Below, one piece after another: positions 8,718 through 17,310 of a DNA stretch of 64,000 nucleotides (its first letter is position 1; each line of letters starts with the position of its first letter). The position numbers and the translations under genes were made by a program. The notes under the pieces are model-generated. The model was given only the letters and a program-made list of their open reading frames with translations, did no database searches and was not told the DNA's origin. The DNA comes from Leifsonia sp. 466MF (GTDB lineage Bacteria; Actinomycetota; Actinomycetes; Actinomycetales; Microbacteriaceae): the NCBI RefSeq assembly GCF_900100265.1, contig NZ_LT629696.1:3782001-3846000 (forward strand). The letters are read 5' to 3'.

Positions 8718-9119
8718 GTGAGCCGCGAAGTCGAGGAGCGCAACCGGCGCCTGCTGCGGGCCCGCGACGCCATGGACCGGTCGTACGCCGAGCCGCTCGA
8801 TGTGCGCGCCGTCGCGGCCGTCGCCCACATCTCGCCTGCGCATTTCAGCCGCTCCTTCCGTGCCGTGTTCGGCGAGTCGCCTCACCAGTACCTGCAACGA
8901 CGGAGGGTCGAGCGGGCGATGTTCCTGCTGCGTGAGACCGGACGTCCCGTGAGCGAGATCTGCCTCGACGTCGGGTTCAGCAGTCCGGGGACGTTCAGCA
9001 GAACCTTCCGGGCGATCGTCGGGGTGACCCCCGGCGCCTACCGGAAGCGGCACGGGCCCGCGGTGACGCCGCACTGTGTCCAGCTCACCGTCATGCGACC
9101 CGTCCCCGGGCCGCGTTGA
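8718..9119 (+). CDS. AraC family regulator, DNA-binding domain only
   Basis: 133 aa made almost entirely of the AraC/XylS double helix-turn-helix: VRAVAAVAHISPAHFSRSFR (first motif) and EICLDVGFSSPGTFSRTFR (second motif). No ligand-binding domain, so it either responds to another partner or acts like SoxS/MarA. The GTG start is supported by TAACCT (8706-8711) 6 nt before it, a leaderless arrangement. A VOC-family protein follows about 100 nt later on the same strand, a common AraC/glyoxalase pairing. Confidence 0.92.
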   Translation: MSREVEERNRRLLRARDAMDRSYAEPLDVRAVAAVAHISPAHFSRSFRAVFGESPHQYLQRRRVERAMFLLRETGRPVSEICLDVGFSSPGTFSRTFRAIVGVTPGAYRKRHGPAVTPHCVQLTVMRPVPGPR

Positions 9120-9220
9120 CTCGAGCAAGAGAGCACGTTCGGATAAGTCGTCGACCCTCGCCGCTTTCTAGGATCGGGACTGACAATGGGGACTCATAAG
9201 GCGAAGGAGCCGGGAAGACG

Positions 9221-9634
9221 ATGATCACCGCACTGAATGTCGCGTCCATCTTCGTTCTGAACAAGGACGAGGCACTGGACTTCTACGTCGGCAAACTCGG
9301 GCTGGAGAAAGGGAACGACGTCCAGCAGGGCACCTACCGCTGGCTCACGGTCCGCGTACCCGGAGGCGAGACCGAGATCTCCCTCGAGGAGCCCGGCCCG
9401 CCGGTGCACGACGAGGCGACGGGAGATCAGATCCGCGAGCTGATCACCAAGGGCGCACTCGGCGGGGGCCTCGTGTTCATTGCGGATGACGTGCGAGCCC
9501 TGTACGACACTCTGCGCGAGCGCGGCGTCACCGACTTCACCCAGGAGCCGACCGAGCACTTCTACGGCACCGACATGGGCGTCCGCGATCCGTTCGGCAA
9601 CCCGATCCGCATCCTGCAGCAGGGGAACGGCTGA
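9221..9634 (+). CDS. VOC superfamily (glyoxalase/bleomycin resistance-like) protein
   Basis: 137 aa, one complete pair of VOC beta-alpha-beta-beta-beta units: ALNVASIFVLNKDEALDFYVGKLG at the start (DEALDFYVGKLG) and MGVRDPFGNPIRIL at the end, the usual family closing motif. Such proteins act as metal-dependent lyases, isomerases or drug-binding proteins; the exact reaction is unknown. Preceded by GCGAAGGAG. Likely connected to the AraC regulator upstream. Confidence 0.9.
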   Translation: MITALNVASIFVLNKDEALDFYVGKLGLEKGNDVQQGTYRWLTVRVPGGETEISLEEPGPPVHDEATGDQIRELITKGALGGGLVFIADDVRALYDTLRERGVTDFTQEPTEHFYGTDMGVRDPFGNPIRILQQGNG

Positions 9635-9717
9635 GCCGTCGCCGCAAGCGCGTGACGAGGGTGCCCCTGACCGTCGATATGCTGTGGCTCGCATGACTTC
9701 GATCAGGGGGAATCGGT

Positions 9718-10776
9718 ATGACGACGCGCACTCGGCTGTGGATCGTGATCGGGGCGTTCGTCACCGCCCTCTGCCTCGGACTGGGCGCCACCGTGGTGGT
9801 CCTGTTCTTCAGTGCCCGAGCAGCGTCGCAGCCGTCCGCAGTCGTGGCGTCATACCTGTCGCACGTGGAGCGCGGAGACATCGCGACCGCGCTGCGGATG
9901 GAAGGTCGTGCAGCGAAGCCGACAGAGGTCCTGCTCACCGACAAGGCCTACCGCCACGCCACGGATCGGATGACCGGTTTCCGCATCCTCGACACGCGCA
10001 CGGTCGGAGCGGTGTCGACGGTCGAAGCGCGCATCGAACAGAAGAGCGGTTCGACGACGGCGAAGTTCGAACTGGCCAAACGGCGTGATCCGGCCAGCCT
10101 GCTGGGCGTAGGCACGTGGAAACTCCGGCCGGTGGCACTGACGACGGTGGAGGTCACCCTCGGCGCGCCCGGCCGCATCGACGCGACCATTTCCGGAGTT
10201 CCCCTGGGGTGGAAGGGCGCGGTGCTGCGCATCCACGCGTTCCCGGGGAAGTATCCGGTGGCCGTCACGTCGCAGTCGCCGTGGTTCACCATTCCGAGTG
10301 CTGCGGTTGCCGTCGCCGGTTTCGGCCACTCGGACCGGTTCCAGCTTCCCGCGACGCTGACCGCGAAGGGCGAGGAAGCCGCAACGGCCGCCGCCAACGC
10401 CTGGTTCGACAAATGCGTGGCCGATCCGTCGTTCCACCCGACGGGATGCTCCTTCTGGCTGACCTCCGGTGCCGATCCTGGCGAGGTGTGGGCGAACCAG
10501 ACCTGGCAGGTGCAGTCCCGGCCGACGCTCGCACTCGGCGCCTGGGATTTCGGTTGCCGCACACCCACGACGGCGGACGTGAGCGCCGGCGGGTGCTGGC
10601 CGGTGACGACGTCGACGCCGGGCGAAGTCATGTTCCACGCGGACTATTCGATTCCGGCAACCGGTGAGACGGGTGAGATCACTTCGACGGGTCCGATCGA
10701 GGCGAACGTAGAAGGTTCGATCACCTCCTTCACGGACGCGGGCGCGATGTTCACCTCCGTCCTCTGGACCGACTAG
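9718..10776 (+). CDS. Membrane-anchored exported protein, paralog of the 28-29 kb gene
   Basis: 352 aa. One N-terminal membrane segment (about residues 8-32), then a large predicted extracellular region. No known family recognised. The middle part has a conserved cysteine motif, WFDKCVADPSFHPTGCSF, that matches FLDRCAEQHVLQPAGCPF in the protein encoded at 28008-29054. The order of the other blocks is also the same (TM anchor, NTF2-like-sized region, threonine-rich beta region, C-terminal sheet). Preceded by AGGGGGAA. Cysteines further on (DFGCRTP, GGCWP) could pair in the extracytoplasmic space. Function unknown. Confidence 0.8.
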   Translation: MTTRTRLWIVIGAFVTALCLGLGATVVVLFFSARAASQPSAVVASYLSHVERGDIATALRMEGRAAKPTEVLLTDKAYRHATDRMTGFRILDTRTVGAVSTVEARIEQKSGSTTAKFELAKRRDPASLLGVGTWKLRPVALTTVEVTLGAPGRIDATISGVPLGWKGAVLRIHAFPGKYPVAVTSQSPWFTIPSAAVAVAGFGHSDRFQLPATLTAKGEEAATAAANAWFDKCVADPSFHPTGCSFWLTSGADPGEVWANQTWQVQSRPTLALGAWDFGCRTPTTADVSAGGCWPVTTSTPGEVMFHADYSIPATGETGEITSTGPIEANVEGSITSFTDAGAMFTSVLWTD

Positions 10777-10818
10777 AACAGTCGACGCTCGGACGCATGG
10801 CGGCGCGAAGCCTGCTCG

Positions 10819-11418
10819 TCAGCCCCCGTCGATCACCGTGTCGTCGGCGTGAGCGCCGTAGAACTCCGACTGCCGCCGCATGATCTCCCGCATCGACGTG
10901 TCGGGGCCGGCGCCGTAGACGGTTCCCGCGAAATCGAGTTCCCGCTGGATGGCCCAGATGTCGTCATGCCGTTCCGGCGGCAGGATGGATGCGGGTGAAC
11001 CGACCGCGATCCATCCGATCGGGACGACGGCGCCCGGCTCGAGCACGGTGTTCACCTGGACGACCCCGTTGATGCGCACCTCCGCGCCCGTGCCGATGCG
11101 GCTGCCGGGGAAGAGTGAGGCGCCGGTCGCGATGAAGGCCTCATCCTCGACGATGCTCCCGTTCACGTGGGCATGCGGCCCGACCATGACGGCGGCGCCG
11201 ACCCGCGTCGGGTGCCCCGACCGTCCGCGGATGAGCGCATGCTCCATGACGACGGTGTCCTCGCCGATGGTCACCTCACCGTCCTCCGCGCTGAGCACGG
11301 CCCCGTGAAGGATGCGAGCGCCCGCCCCGACCCGGACGTCGCCGACGAGGACCGCGGACGGCGCGACATAGGCGGTCGCGTGGATCGACGGTTCACGGTC
11401 TCGGTGACTGATGAGCAT
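10819..11418 (-). CDS. Gamma-class carbonic anhydrase-like hexapeptide-repeat protein
   Basis: 199 aa with a left-handed beta-helix of hexapeptide repeats through about residues 20-140 (AVLVGDVRVGAGARI, IGEDTVVMEHALIRG, ATGASLFPGSRIGTGAEVRI). Family members bind metal between trimer subunits through histidines; MEHALIRG, SGHPTRVG and GPHAHVNG supply candidate His ligands. Could be a carbonic anhydrase or an acyltransferase-like relative. A longer upstream frame exists, but MLISHRDREP is the first start with family-like sequence after it. Stands alone, divergent from the next gene. Confidence 0.85.
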   Translation of the reverse strand: MLISHRDREPSIHATAYVAPSAVLVGDVRVGAGARILHGAVLSAEDGEVTIGEDTVVMEHALIRGRSGHPTRVGAAVMVGPHAHVNGSIVEDEAFIATGASLFPGSRIGTGAEVRINGVVQVNTVLEPGAVVPIGWIAVGSPASILPPERHDDIWAIQRELDFAGTVYGAGPDTSMREIMRRQSEFYGAHADDTVIDGG

Positions 11419-11503
11419 GCGCCCATGATGGCCGATCGCGGTCGTTGACGGGATCATCCTCCGGGAGGACGCGCGATCGGGTCCGGAGGCGTTCAATAGA
11501 CGC

Positions 11504-12013
11504 ATGATCGGCATCCTCCTCCCGGTGCTGCAGGGCGCAGGCAGCGTGGCGCTCGCGTTCGTCGCTTTCGCCCTCACGTTCAGCTGGCCCTCACTCCTGG
11601 CGCCGCTCCTGCGGCTGCGGACCGAGCGGGCACGGCTCGCCGGGTTCGCCGGCCTGGGACTCGTGCTCGTGCTGGCCGCATCCCTCATCTACGCGACGCC
11701 GGGCGTGCTGCTCCGCGACCCGCTGGGGCTGCTGCTCGCGTTCCCGGTCGCCGCACTGTGGCTCATCGGCGCCGTCGCCCTGGTCATCCGCGGGCTCGTC
11801 CTGGACGGCGCCGCGCGCGCCATCTCGGTCGCGTTCGCTGTGGTGGCGGGATGCGGAGCCCTCGCCGGCATCGTCTCGGCCGTCCTCGTCCAGCACGGGA
11901 TGCCGGACACGGTGACGCCGACAGGGGCATTCCTGCTTACGGTGGGGGCGCTCGCCGCTGTCGTGTTCTGGGCGCGCGCGGAAGAGTCGGAACCGCAGGC
12001 CTCGCTCAGCTGA
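11504..12013 (+). CDS. Multi-pass membrane protein of unknown function
   Basis: 169 aa with about five hydrophobic helices (residues 7-28, 48-65, 78-100, 105-128, 138-158) and no recognised motif. Starts at ATG shortly after an AATAGACGC stretch with no ribosome binding site, so it may be leaderless. Its end overlaps the convergent Pr6Pr-family gene by 8 bp. Confidence 0.7.
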   Translation: MIGILLPVLQGAGSVALAFVAFALTFSWPSLLAPLLRLRTERARLAGFAGLGLVLVLAASLIYATPGVLLRDPLGLLLAFPVAALWLIGAVALVIRGLVLDGAARAISVAFAVVAGCGALAGIVSAVLVQHGMPDTVTPTGAFLLTVGALAAVVFWARAEESEPQASLS

Positions 12014-12716
12014 CCCCGGCGGCCGCCGCTGCGGCGTCGGGCAGAGGCCGACCGCCCCGCCACCGTCGGGAGATCCACACGACTCCGTAGCCGGCGGCGA
12101 GGATCACGACGGCGATCAGCACCACGTAGAACGCGACGGACAGGTAGCCGTTCGGGCTCGTCTGCGGGTTCAGGAACGGGTACGGATACCACGGCGACTT
12201 CCCCGTCACCGGGTCCGCGGCGAACGGCGCGCGGATCAGCGTGTACACCGCCCAGAGGATCGGGAAGACGGCGATCCCCCACACGGCACGCAGGCGCAGT
12301 GGGGTGCGCCCGGGCGCGAAGAGCCAGTCGATCAGCAGGTAAGCGGGCGCGATCACGTGCAGCACTTCGTTCGACCAGCCGACCGTCGTCCCCTGCGCGA
12401 GCGAGATGTTGCGCAGCAGCAGGTTGTAGACCACCCCGGTCGTCACCAGATAGGTGACGGATGCGGCACGCAGCCCGGTGAACCATCCCGGGTCGTCCCC
12501 CTTCCGCACGATCAGCAGAACCGCGCCGATCCCGAGCACGACGACTCCCAGAACGTTCGAGTCGATCGTGAAGAAGCTGAAGAAGTTCGCAACCAGACCG
12601 GCGATGTTGCCGCCCCGGTCGCCGATGGATCGAACACTGGTCGTGAACTGGGCGATGACCGCCGCCAAGGTGAGGAGGAAGAACACCGCGCGGAGAACCG
12701 CGAAACCGATCCGCAT
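12006..12716 (-). CDS. Pr6Pr family membrane protein
   Basis: 236 aa with six to seven hydrophobic helices. Family-typical segments are FFSFFTIDSNVLGVVVL near residue 45, LLRNISL, NEVLHVIAPAYLLIDWLFA and SPWYPYPFLNP. The family is widespread in actinobacteria and has no established function. C-terminus is Ala rich. Convergent with the upstream membrane protein gene, sharing 8 bp at the ends. Confidence 0.8.
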   Translation of the reverse strand: MRIGFAVLRAVFFLLTLAAVIAQFTTSVRSIGDRGGNIAGLVANFFSFFTIDSNVLGVVVLGIGAVLLIVRKGDDPGWFTGLRAASVTYLVTTGVVYNLLLRNISLAQGTTVGWSNEVLHVIAPAYLLIDWLFAPGRTPLRLRAVWGIAVFPILWAVYTLIRAPFAADPVTGKSPWYPYPFLNPQTSPNGYLSVAFYVVLIAVVILAAGYGVVWISRRWRGGRPLPDAAAAAAGVS

Positions 12717-12812
12717 GCCGCGATCGTAGCGAGCGAGCGGCCGTCGGTGGGCGAACGCGCAGGAACCCGCCGACTAGAATGGTTGGCGAATCCCGTATGA
12801 AAGAGGGCCTAC

Positions 12813-13415
12813 GTGGCTACCGCCGTCCCTGCCCAGCATTCCGACATCCACGCGCACAGCCGGTACTGGGTCGTTCCCGCCGTCCGTGCCGCCGTCGCGT
12901 TGGCCGCCGCAGCGGTCATCACGTTCACCCGGGATGCGCACACGGCGATGTTCGGCCTCATCGTGTTCGGGGTCTTCGCGATCGTCGACGGGCTCGCCAC
13001 CGGCGTGCTGAGCGCACTGCTCGCCGGCCGCCGCATCACCCGCGTGCTCTTCGCGGTGCAGGGAGCGATCGGCGTGATCGCCGGCGTCCTCGCCCTGGTG
13101 CTGTCGCACTCCGGCCTCGGCCTCTTCCTCTACCTGGTGACGGTGTGGGCGGCGCTCACCGGCATCCTCGAGCTCTACAACGGTGTCCGCGAACGCGGCC
13201 GTGACGCCGCCGCCCGCGACTGGCTCATCACCGGCGCCCTGACCGCCGTGCTGGCCCTCGTGCTGCTGTTCGTGCCCGCCGACGCGGTGCTCGCGATCGG
13301 CCTGTTCGGCGCCTGGGCCGTCATCGTCGGCGTCTTCCAGGGGATCGGGGCGGCGACGTTGCGGAGCGCGGCGCACGAGCGGACGCCGTCGCGCGGAGCG
13401 GAGAGCGGATCGTGA
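12813..13415 (+). CDS. HdeD/DUF308-type membrane protein
   Basis: 200 aa with six hydrophobic segments and the DUF308 pattern of paired helices (FGLIVFGVFAIVDGLATG; FLYLVTVWAALTGILELYNG; FGAWAVIVGVFQGIGA). HdeD relatives are linked to acid stress in enterobacteria, but the role in actinobacteria is unknown. GTG start with GAGGG 11 nt upstream and a TAGAAT -10 candidate near 12775. Overlaps the next gene by a GTGA, so the two are co-translated. Confidence 0.82.
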   Translation: MATAVPAQHSDIHAHSRYWVVPAVRAAVALAAAAVITFTRDAHTAMFGLIVFGVFAIVDGLATGVLSALLAGRRITRVLFAVQGAIGVIAGVLALVLSHSGLGLFLYLVTVWAALTGILELYNGVRERGRDAAARDWLITGALTAVLALVLLFVPADAVLAIGLFGAWAVIVGVFQGIGAATLRSAAHERTPSRGAESGS

Positions 13416-13741
13416 GCCGGCGCAGCAAGAAGGACCCCCGAGCGAACCAGAGCCTGCAGCCGACGCGCCGCGACCGCTTCCTTCCCGTCGAGCTGCTGGG
13501 CATCTCGGCCGGGCTCGCCGTCTTCGTCGGCCTGATCGTGCTGGTCGCCACGCGGGAGTTCGTGCTCGCCGGGGTCGGTTTCGGCGTCACCTTCATCATC
13601 AGCGTCGTCCTGCTCGCCCTGTTCGCGCTCGCGTTCAAGCCGACCGAGGCCGAGGTGGAGGACATCCACGAGCAGGATGCGGAGGCGCGCGCCAAGGCGC
13701 AGGCCCGCGCGGAGGGCGAAGACCGGCCCCGCGGCCACTGA
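13412..13741 (+). CDS. Small two-helix membrane protein
   Basis: 109 aa. A basic N-terminal tail (SRRSKKDPRANQS...RRDRF), two hydrophobic helices (about residues 28-46 and 51-72), then a charged, Ala/Glu/Arg-rich helical tail (EAEVEDIHEQDAEARAKAQAR). No family name recognised. The GTG overlaps the stop of the DUF308-type gene, so it probably works with it. Confidence 0.75.
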   Translation: MSRRSKKDPRANQSLQPTRRDRFLPVELLGISAGLAVFVGLIVLVATREFVLAGVGFGVTFIISVVLLALFALAFKPTEAEVEDIHEQDAEARAKAQARAEGEDRPRGH

Positions 13742-13778
13742 CCGCTCCCCTGGCCCGCGCTGGCGGGGTCGCCGTGCC

Positions 13779-15158
13779 CTACAGGTAGTCGACCAGCTCC
13801 GACGCGAGGCCGATGTAACCGGCGGGCGTGAGTGCCAGCAGCCGGTTCTTCGCGGCCTGGCCGATCTCCAGCCCGTTGACGAACTCGGTCAGCGCGGCGT
13901 GATCGACCCGCTTGCCGCGCGTCAACTCCTTCAGCAGCGCGTACGGGTCGGTGATGGTCGAACGGCCGGCGGTGACCTCGGCGCGGATCACCGTCTGGAT
14001 GGCCTCGGCGAGCACCTCCCAGTTGGCGTCGAGATCATCGGCGAGAGCCTGGCGGTCGATGGCGATCTGGCCGAGTCCGCGCTCGATGTTGTCGAGGGCG
14101 AGCAGCGAGTGACCGAGCCCGACGCCGATGTTCCGCTGCGTGGTCGAGTCGGTCAGGTCGCGCTGCAGGCGGCTGGTGACGAGCGTCGAGGCGAGCGAGT
14201 CGAGCACCGCGCTCGAGAGCTCGAGGTTGGCCTCGGCGTTCTCGAAGCGGATCGGGTTCACCTTGTGCGGCATGGTCGACGAACCGGTGGCGCCCGGCTC
14301 GGGGACCTGACGGAAGTATCCGAGCGAGATGTACGTCCAGATGTCTGTGCACAGGTTATGCAGGATGCGGTTGGCGTGCGAGATGCGCGAGTAGAGCTCC
14401 GCCTGCCAGTCGTGCGACTCGATCTGCGTGGTCAGCGGGTTCCAGTCGAGGCCGAGGCTCTCGACGAACTCGCGCGAGATGCGCGGCCAGTCGGCGTCCG
14501 GGTCGGCGACGAGATGCGCCGCGAAGGTGCCCGTCGCGCCGCTGAACTTGCCCAGGTGCACGCCGCCCTCGATCTGCTCCCGCACCCGCTCGAGGCGGTG
14601 CACGAAGACCGCGAGCTCTTTGCCCATGGTCGTCGGGGTGGCCGGCTGCCCGTGCGTGCGGGCGAGCATCGCGTCGTCGCGGTACTGCTTCGCCTGCGCG
14701 CGGAGTTCCGCGATGACCGCCCGGAACTTCGGCAGCCAGGACTCGCTCACCGCGGCGCTCACCGTCAGGGCGTACGAGAGGTTGTTGATGTCCTCGCTGG
14801 TCGCAGCGAAGTGCGTGAGCTCGGCGATGTGGTTGAGTCCGAGCGCGTGCAGCCGCTCACGGACCAGGTACTCGACGGCCTTCACGTCGTGCCTGGTGGT
14901 CGCCTCCAGCTCGGCGAGCCGGTCGATCTCTGCCTGCCCGAACTCGTCGGCGAGCGCCCGGAGCATCGCCTTCTGCTCACCGGTCAGCGGGGAGGAGCCG
15001 AACATCCGGTGCTCGGTCAGGTAGATCAGCCACTCGACCTCGACCTGGACGCGGGCACGGTTCAGACCGGCCTCCGACAGGTGGTCGCCGAGGCCGATCA
15101 CGGCGGACCGGTAGCGGCCGTCGAGGGGGCTGAGCGGCTGGGGAGGCAGGGCGGACAT
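13779..15158 (-). CDS. purB: Adenylosuccinate lyase
   Basis: 459-aa lyase that releases fumarate from SAICAR and from adenylosuccinate in purine synthesis. The fumarase/aspartase signature GSSTMPHKVNP is present at about residue 295, with TSEDINNLSYAL and ARTHGQPATPTTMGKE upstream. The start MSALPPQPLSPLDGRYR is chosen over a longer frame because homologs begin at this PLDGRY region. Single gene; the opposite strand reads open by GC bias only. Confidence 0.96.
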   Translation of the reverse strand: MSALPPQPLSPLDGRYRSAVIGLGDHLSEAGLNRARVQVEVEWLIYLTEHRMFGSSPLTGEQKAMLRALADEFGQAEIDRLAELEATTRHDVKAVEYLVRERLHALGLNHIAELTHFAATSEDINNLSYALTVSAAVSESWLPKFRAVIAELRAQAKQYRDDAMLARTHGQPATPTTMGKELAVFVHRLERVREQIEGGVHLGKFSGATGTFAAHLVADPDADWPRISREFVESLGLDWNPLTTQIESHDWQAELYSRISHANRILHNLCTDIWTYISLGYFRQVPEPGATGSSTMPHKVNPIRFENAEANLELSSAVLDSLASTLVTSRLQRDLTDSTTQRNIGVGLGHSLLALDNIERGLGQIAIDRQALADDLDANWEVLAEAIQTVIRAEVTAGRSTITDPYALLKELTRGKRVDHAALTEFVNGLEIGQAAKNRLLALTPAGYIGLASELVDYL

Positions 15159-15227
15159 GGTGCTCCTCGCGGGATCAGGCGGCGGGTACCCGACCATTCT
15201 CCCGCACGTGCGCGGCGCCCGCGGACG

Positions 15228-15614
15228 TCAGTCGCGGCTGACGGGCCGGATGAGCAGCCCGAGCAGCCACGCGATGATGCCCAGCACGAGCGCGCCGAGG
15301 ACGCCCCACCAGAAGCCGTCGATGTGGAGCCCGAAGCCCATGGCATCGCTGATCCACGACACGATGAACAGCAGGAACGCGTTCACGAGCAGCGAGATCA
15401 GCCCGAGCGTGAGGATGTACAGAGGGAACGCGACCACCCGGATGACCGTGCCGACGATCGCGTTCACCAGGCCGAAGATCAGCGCGATGAGCAGGTAGGT
15501 CAGAACCGTGGCGGTGGTGTCCGGAGCGTACGGGTGCACGGTCACACCGCTGACGATCAGCGTCGTGAGCCAGAGGGCGAGGGCGTTGACGATCAGTCTG
15601 AGCAGGAATCGCAT
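15228..15614 (-). CDS. Phage-holin-family-4-like membrane protein
   Basis: 128 aa, four hydrophobic helices covering nearly the whole protein (RFLLRLIVNALALWLTTLIV; FGLVNAIVGTVIRVV; LGLISLLVNAFLLFI; GVLGALVLGIIAWLLG). This small family carries the name holin but is found as a single chromosomal gene in many actinobacteria without any phage context, as here. Function unknown. AGGATGAAG lies before the ATG on the minus strand. Confidence 0.82.
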   Translation of the reverse strand: MRFLLRLIVNALALWLTTLIVSGVTVHPYAPDTTATVLTYLLIALIFGLVNAIVGTVIRVVAFPLYILTLGLISLLVNAFLLFIVSWISDAMGFGLHIDGFWWGVLGALVLGIIAWLLGLLIRPVSRD

Positions 15615-15671
15615 GGCTTCATCCTTCCAGTGCGCGCGGCTGGGGTACAGGGGTGGCGCTAGAGTCGGCGC

Positions 15672-16154
15672 GTGGCGAGAGCGGATGGGCTGATCGAACC
15701 GGAGCCGTTGCGGGCCGTCCCGGCGAAGAAGGTGTACCCATCACTGCAGTGGTCGCCGCTCCGCGTGATGAACCCGTGGCAGAAGTTCGCGGTGCTCGTC
15801 GCCTACGTCCTTGGAGCCAGGATCCTGGGTTGGATCCTCACCCTGGTGCTCCCGGTGCCGGCACAGGTGATCGTCTTCGAGATCCTGTGGGACGCCGCGT
15901 TGATCGCCATGGCTCGGTCGTTCCGCGGATACGGCGAGCCGATGCTTCCGAAGCGCGCGTGGTGGCGGCTGACCGCTCGCCCCCGCGCAGGGTGGTGGCT
16001 TGCCCTCCTCTGGTTTGTCGCGTTCGCGTCCCAGTTCACGTCGCCGTTCAGTGTCACGATGACTGTGCACAATGTCAGCTCGCTGATCCTCGGCCTCGCG
16101 TTCCTCAACTCGTCGATTCGGCTCACAGCCCAGCAGCGTCATCCACAGATCTAG
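15672..16154 (+). CDS. Hypothetical membrane protein
   Basis: 160 aa with about four hydrophobic segments (roughly residues 35-50, 55-75, 105-118, 125-140) and a conserved-looking MNPWQKFAVLVAYVLGARILG. No family recognised. The GTG start follows TAGAGT (15660-15665) by 6 nt, indicating a leaderless mRNA. Ends 43 nt before hisC, which has its own leaderless box. Confidence 0.7.
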   Translation: MARADGLIEPEPLRAVPAKKVYPSLQWSPLRVMNPWQKFAVLVAYVLGARILGWILTLVLPVPAQVIVFEILWDAALIAMARSFRGYGEPMLPKRAWWRLTARPRAGWWLALLWFVAFASQFTSPFSVTMTVHNVSSLILGLAFLNSSIRLTAQQRHPQI

Positions 16155-16196
16155 GGAATTCCTCCCGCGGTATGCGGGCGCGGCTAAGTTGGGTCT

Positions 16197-17306
16197 GTGA
16201 GTTCGGATGACACGCTCGGCGTGAGACTACGGCCCGAGATCGTCGCGGTGCCCGCCTACAGGCAGGGGCGACCCGCGCCGGCTGACGGCTTCAAGCTGTC
16301 GAGCAACGAGAATCCTTTCCCGCCTCTGCCCTCGGTCGTCGCGGCCGTGGCGGCCACCCTGCGCGAGCTCAACCGTTACCCGAACGCGGGCGGCGCCGAC
16401 CTGCGCGAGCGCCTGGCGGAGCGGCACGGCGTGAGCGTCGGCGAGGTCCACCTGGGCAGCGGCTCGGTCGCGCTGCTCTCGCAGCTGATCTCGGCTGCAG
16501 CCGGGGTCGGTGACGAGGTCGTGTACTCCTGGCGATCGTTCGAGGCCTACCCCGGTCTGGTGACCGTCGCGGGAGCGACCAGTGTGCAGGTGCCGAACCG
16601 CCCAGACGGCAGCCACGACCTGGAGGCGATGGCCGCCGCCATCACCGACCGCACGCGGGTGGTCATCGTGTGCACTCCCAACAACCCCACCGGCACCATC
16701 GTGACCGCCGCCGACTTCGACGCGTTCATGGCACGGGTGCCGTCCGACCTGCTCGTGCTGCTCGACGAGGCGTACTACGAGTTCGTCACCGACGATGCGG
16801 CTGTCGACGGCATCCCGCTGCTCTCCCGGTATCCCAACCTCGTCGTGCTGCGCACGTTCTCGAAGGCCTATGGGCTGGCGGCGCTGCGTATCGGCTATGC
16901 TGTCGGCCCGCAGGCGGTGCTGGATGCTGCCCGCTCGGCGGCCATCCCGCTCTCGGTCACCGACGCCTCCCGGGTCGCGGCCCTTGCGTCCATCGAGGCG
17001 GAGGACGAGCTGATGGAGCGCGTCGCCCGAGTGGCGATGCGCCGCGACCGGCTCCGCGACGCCCTGCTCGAACAGGGCTGGGCGGTTCCGGAGGCTCAGG
17101 GCAACTTCGTGTGGCTCGCAACCGGTGAGCAGACCGTGGAGGCCAACGACGCCTTCTTCGACGCCGGGCTGACCGTACGGGCTTTCCCGCCGGAGGGCAT
17201 CCGCATCAGCGTCGGCGAGGAGGAATCTGTGGAGAAACTCCTGCAGGTCGCGGATGATCTTGTGCGGAACCTACCAAATGGGCACCCGGGCAAGCGGTTA
17301 GGTTAG
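16197..17306 (+). CDS. hisC: Histidinol-phosphate / aromatic aminotransferase (PLP)
   Basis: 369-aa fold-type I PLP aminotransferase. Visible are the substrate-side [12 protein letters not shown], the [11 protein letters not shown] loop, [10 protein letters not shown] (PLP-ring Asp/Tyr) and [15 protein letters not shown] with the Schiff-base lysine. Family members act in histidine synthesis (histidinol phosphate to imidazole acetol phosphate) or on aromatic amino acids; without other his genes nearby the aromatic role (Pat) is also possible. GTG start 6 nt after TAAGTT (16185-16190), so probably leaderless. Stop lies 4 nt before the E1alpha start. Confidence 0.88.
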   Translation: MSSDDTLGVRLRPEIVAVPAYRQGRPAPADGFKLSSNENPFPPLPSVVAAVAATLRELNRYPNAGGADLRERLAERHGVSVGEVHLGSGSVALLSQLISAAAGVGDEVVYSWRSFEAYPGLVTVAGATSVQVPNRPDGSHDLEAMAAAITDRTRVVIVCTPNNPTGTIVTAADFDAFMARVPSDLLVLLDEAYYEFVTDDAAVDGIPLLSRYPNLVVLRTFSKAYGLAALRIGYAVGPQAVLDAARSAAIPLSVTDASRVAALASIEAEDELMERVARVAMRRDRLRDALLEQGWAVPEAQGNFVWLATGEQTVEANDAFFDAGLTVRAFPPEGIRISVGEEESVEKLLQVADDLVRNLPNGHPGKRLG

Positions 17307-17310
17307 ACAG

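Noticed and set aside
15228..15614. Prophage remnant suggested by the holin family name
   Set aside because: Single chromosomal membrane protein with no neighbouring phage genes, integrase or attachment repeats.
13677..15662. Long open frame (661 codons) on the plus strand across purB
   Set aside because: Antisense to a clear adenylosuccinate lyase; high GC leaves such frames open, and the translation is Arg/Asp/Glu-rich with no domain.
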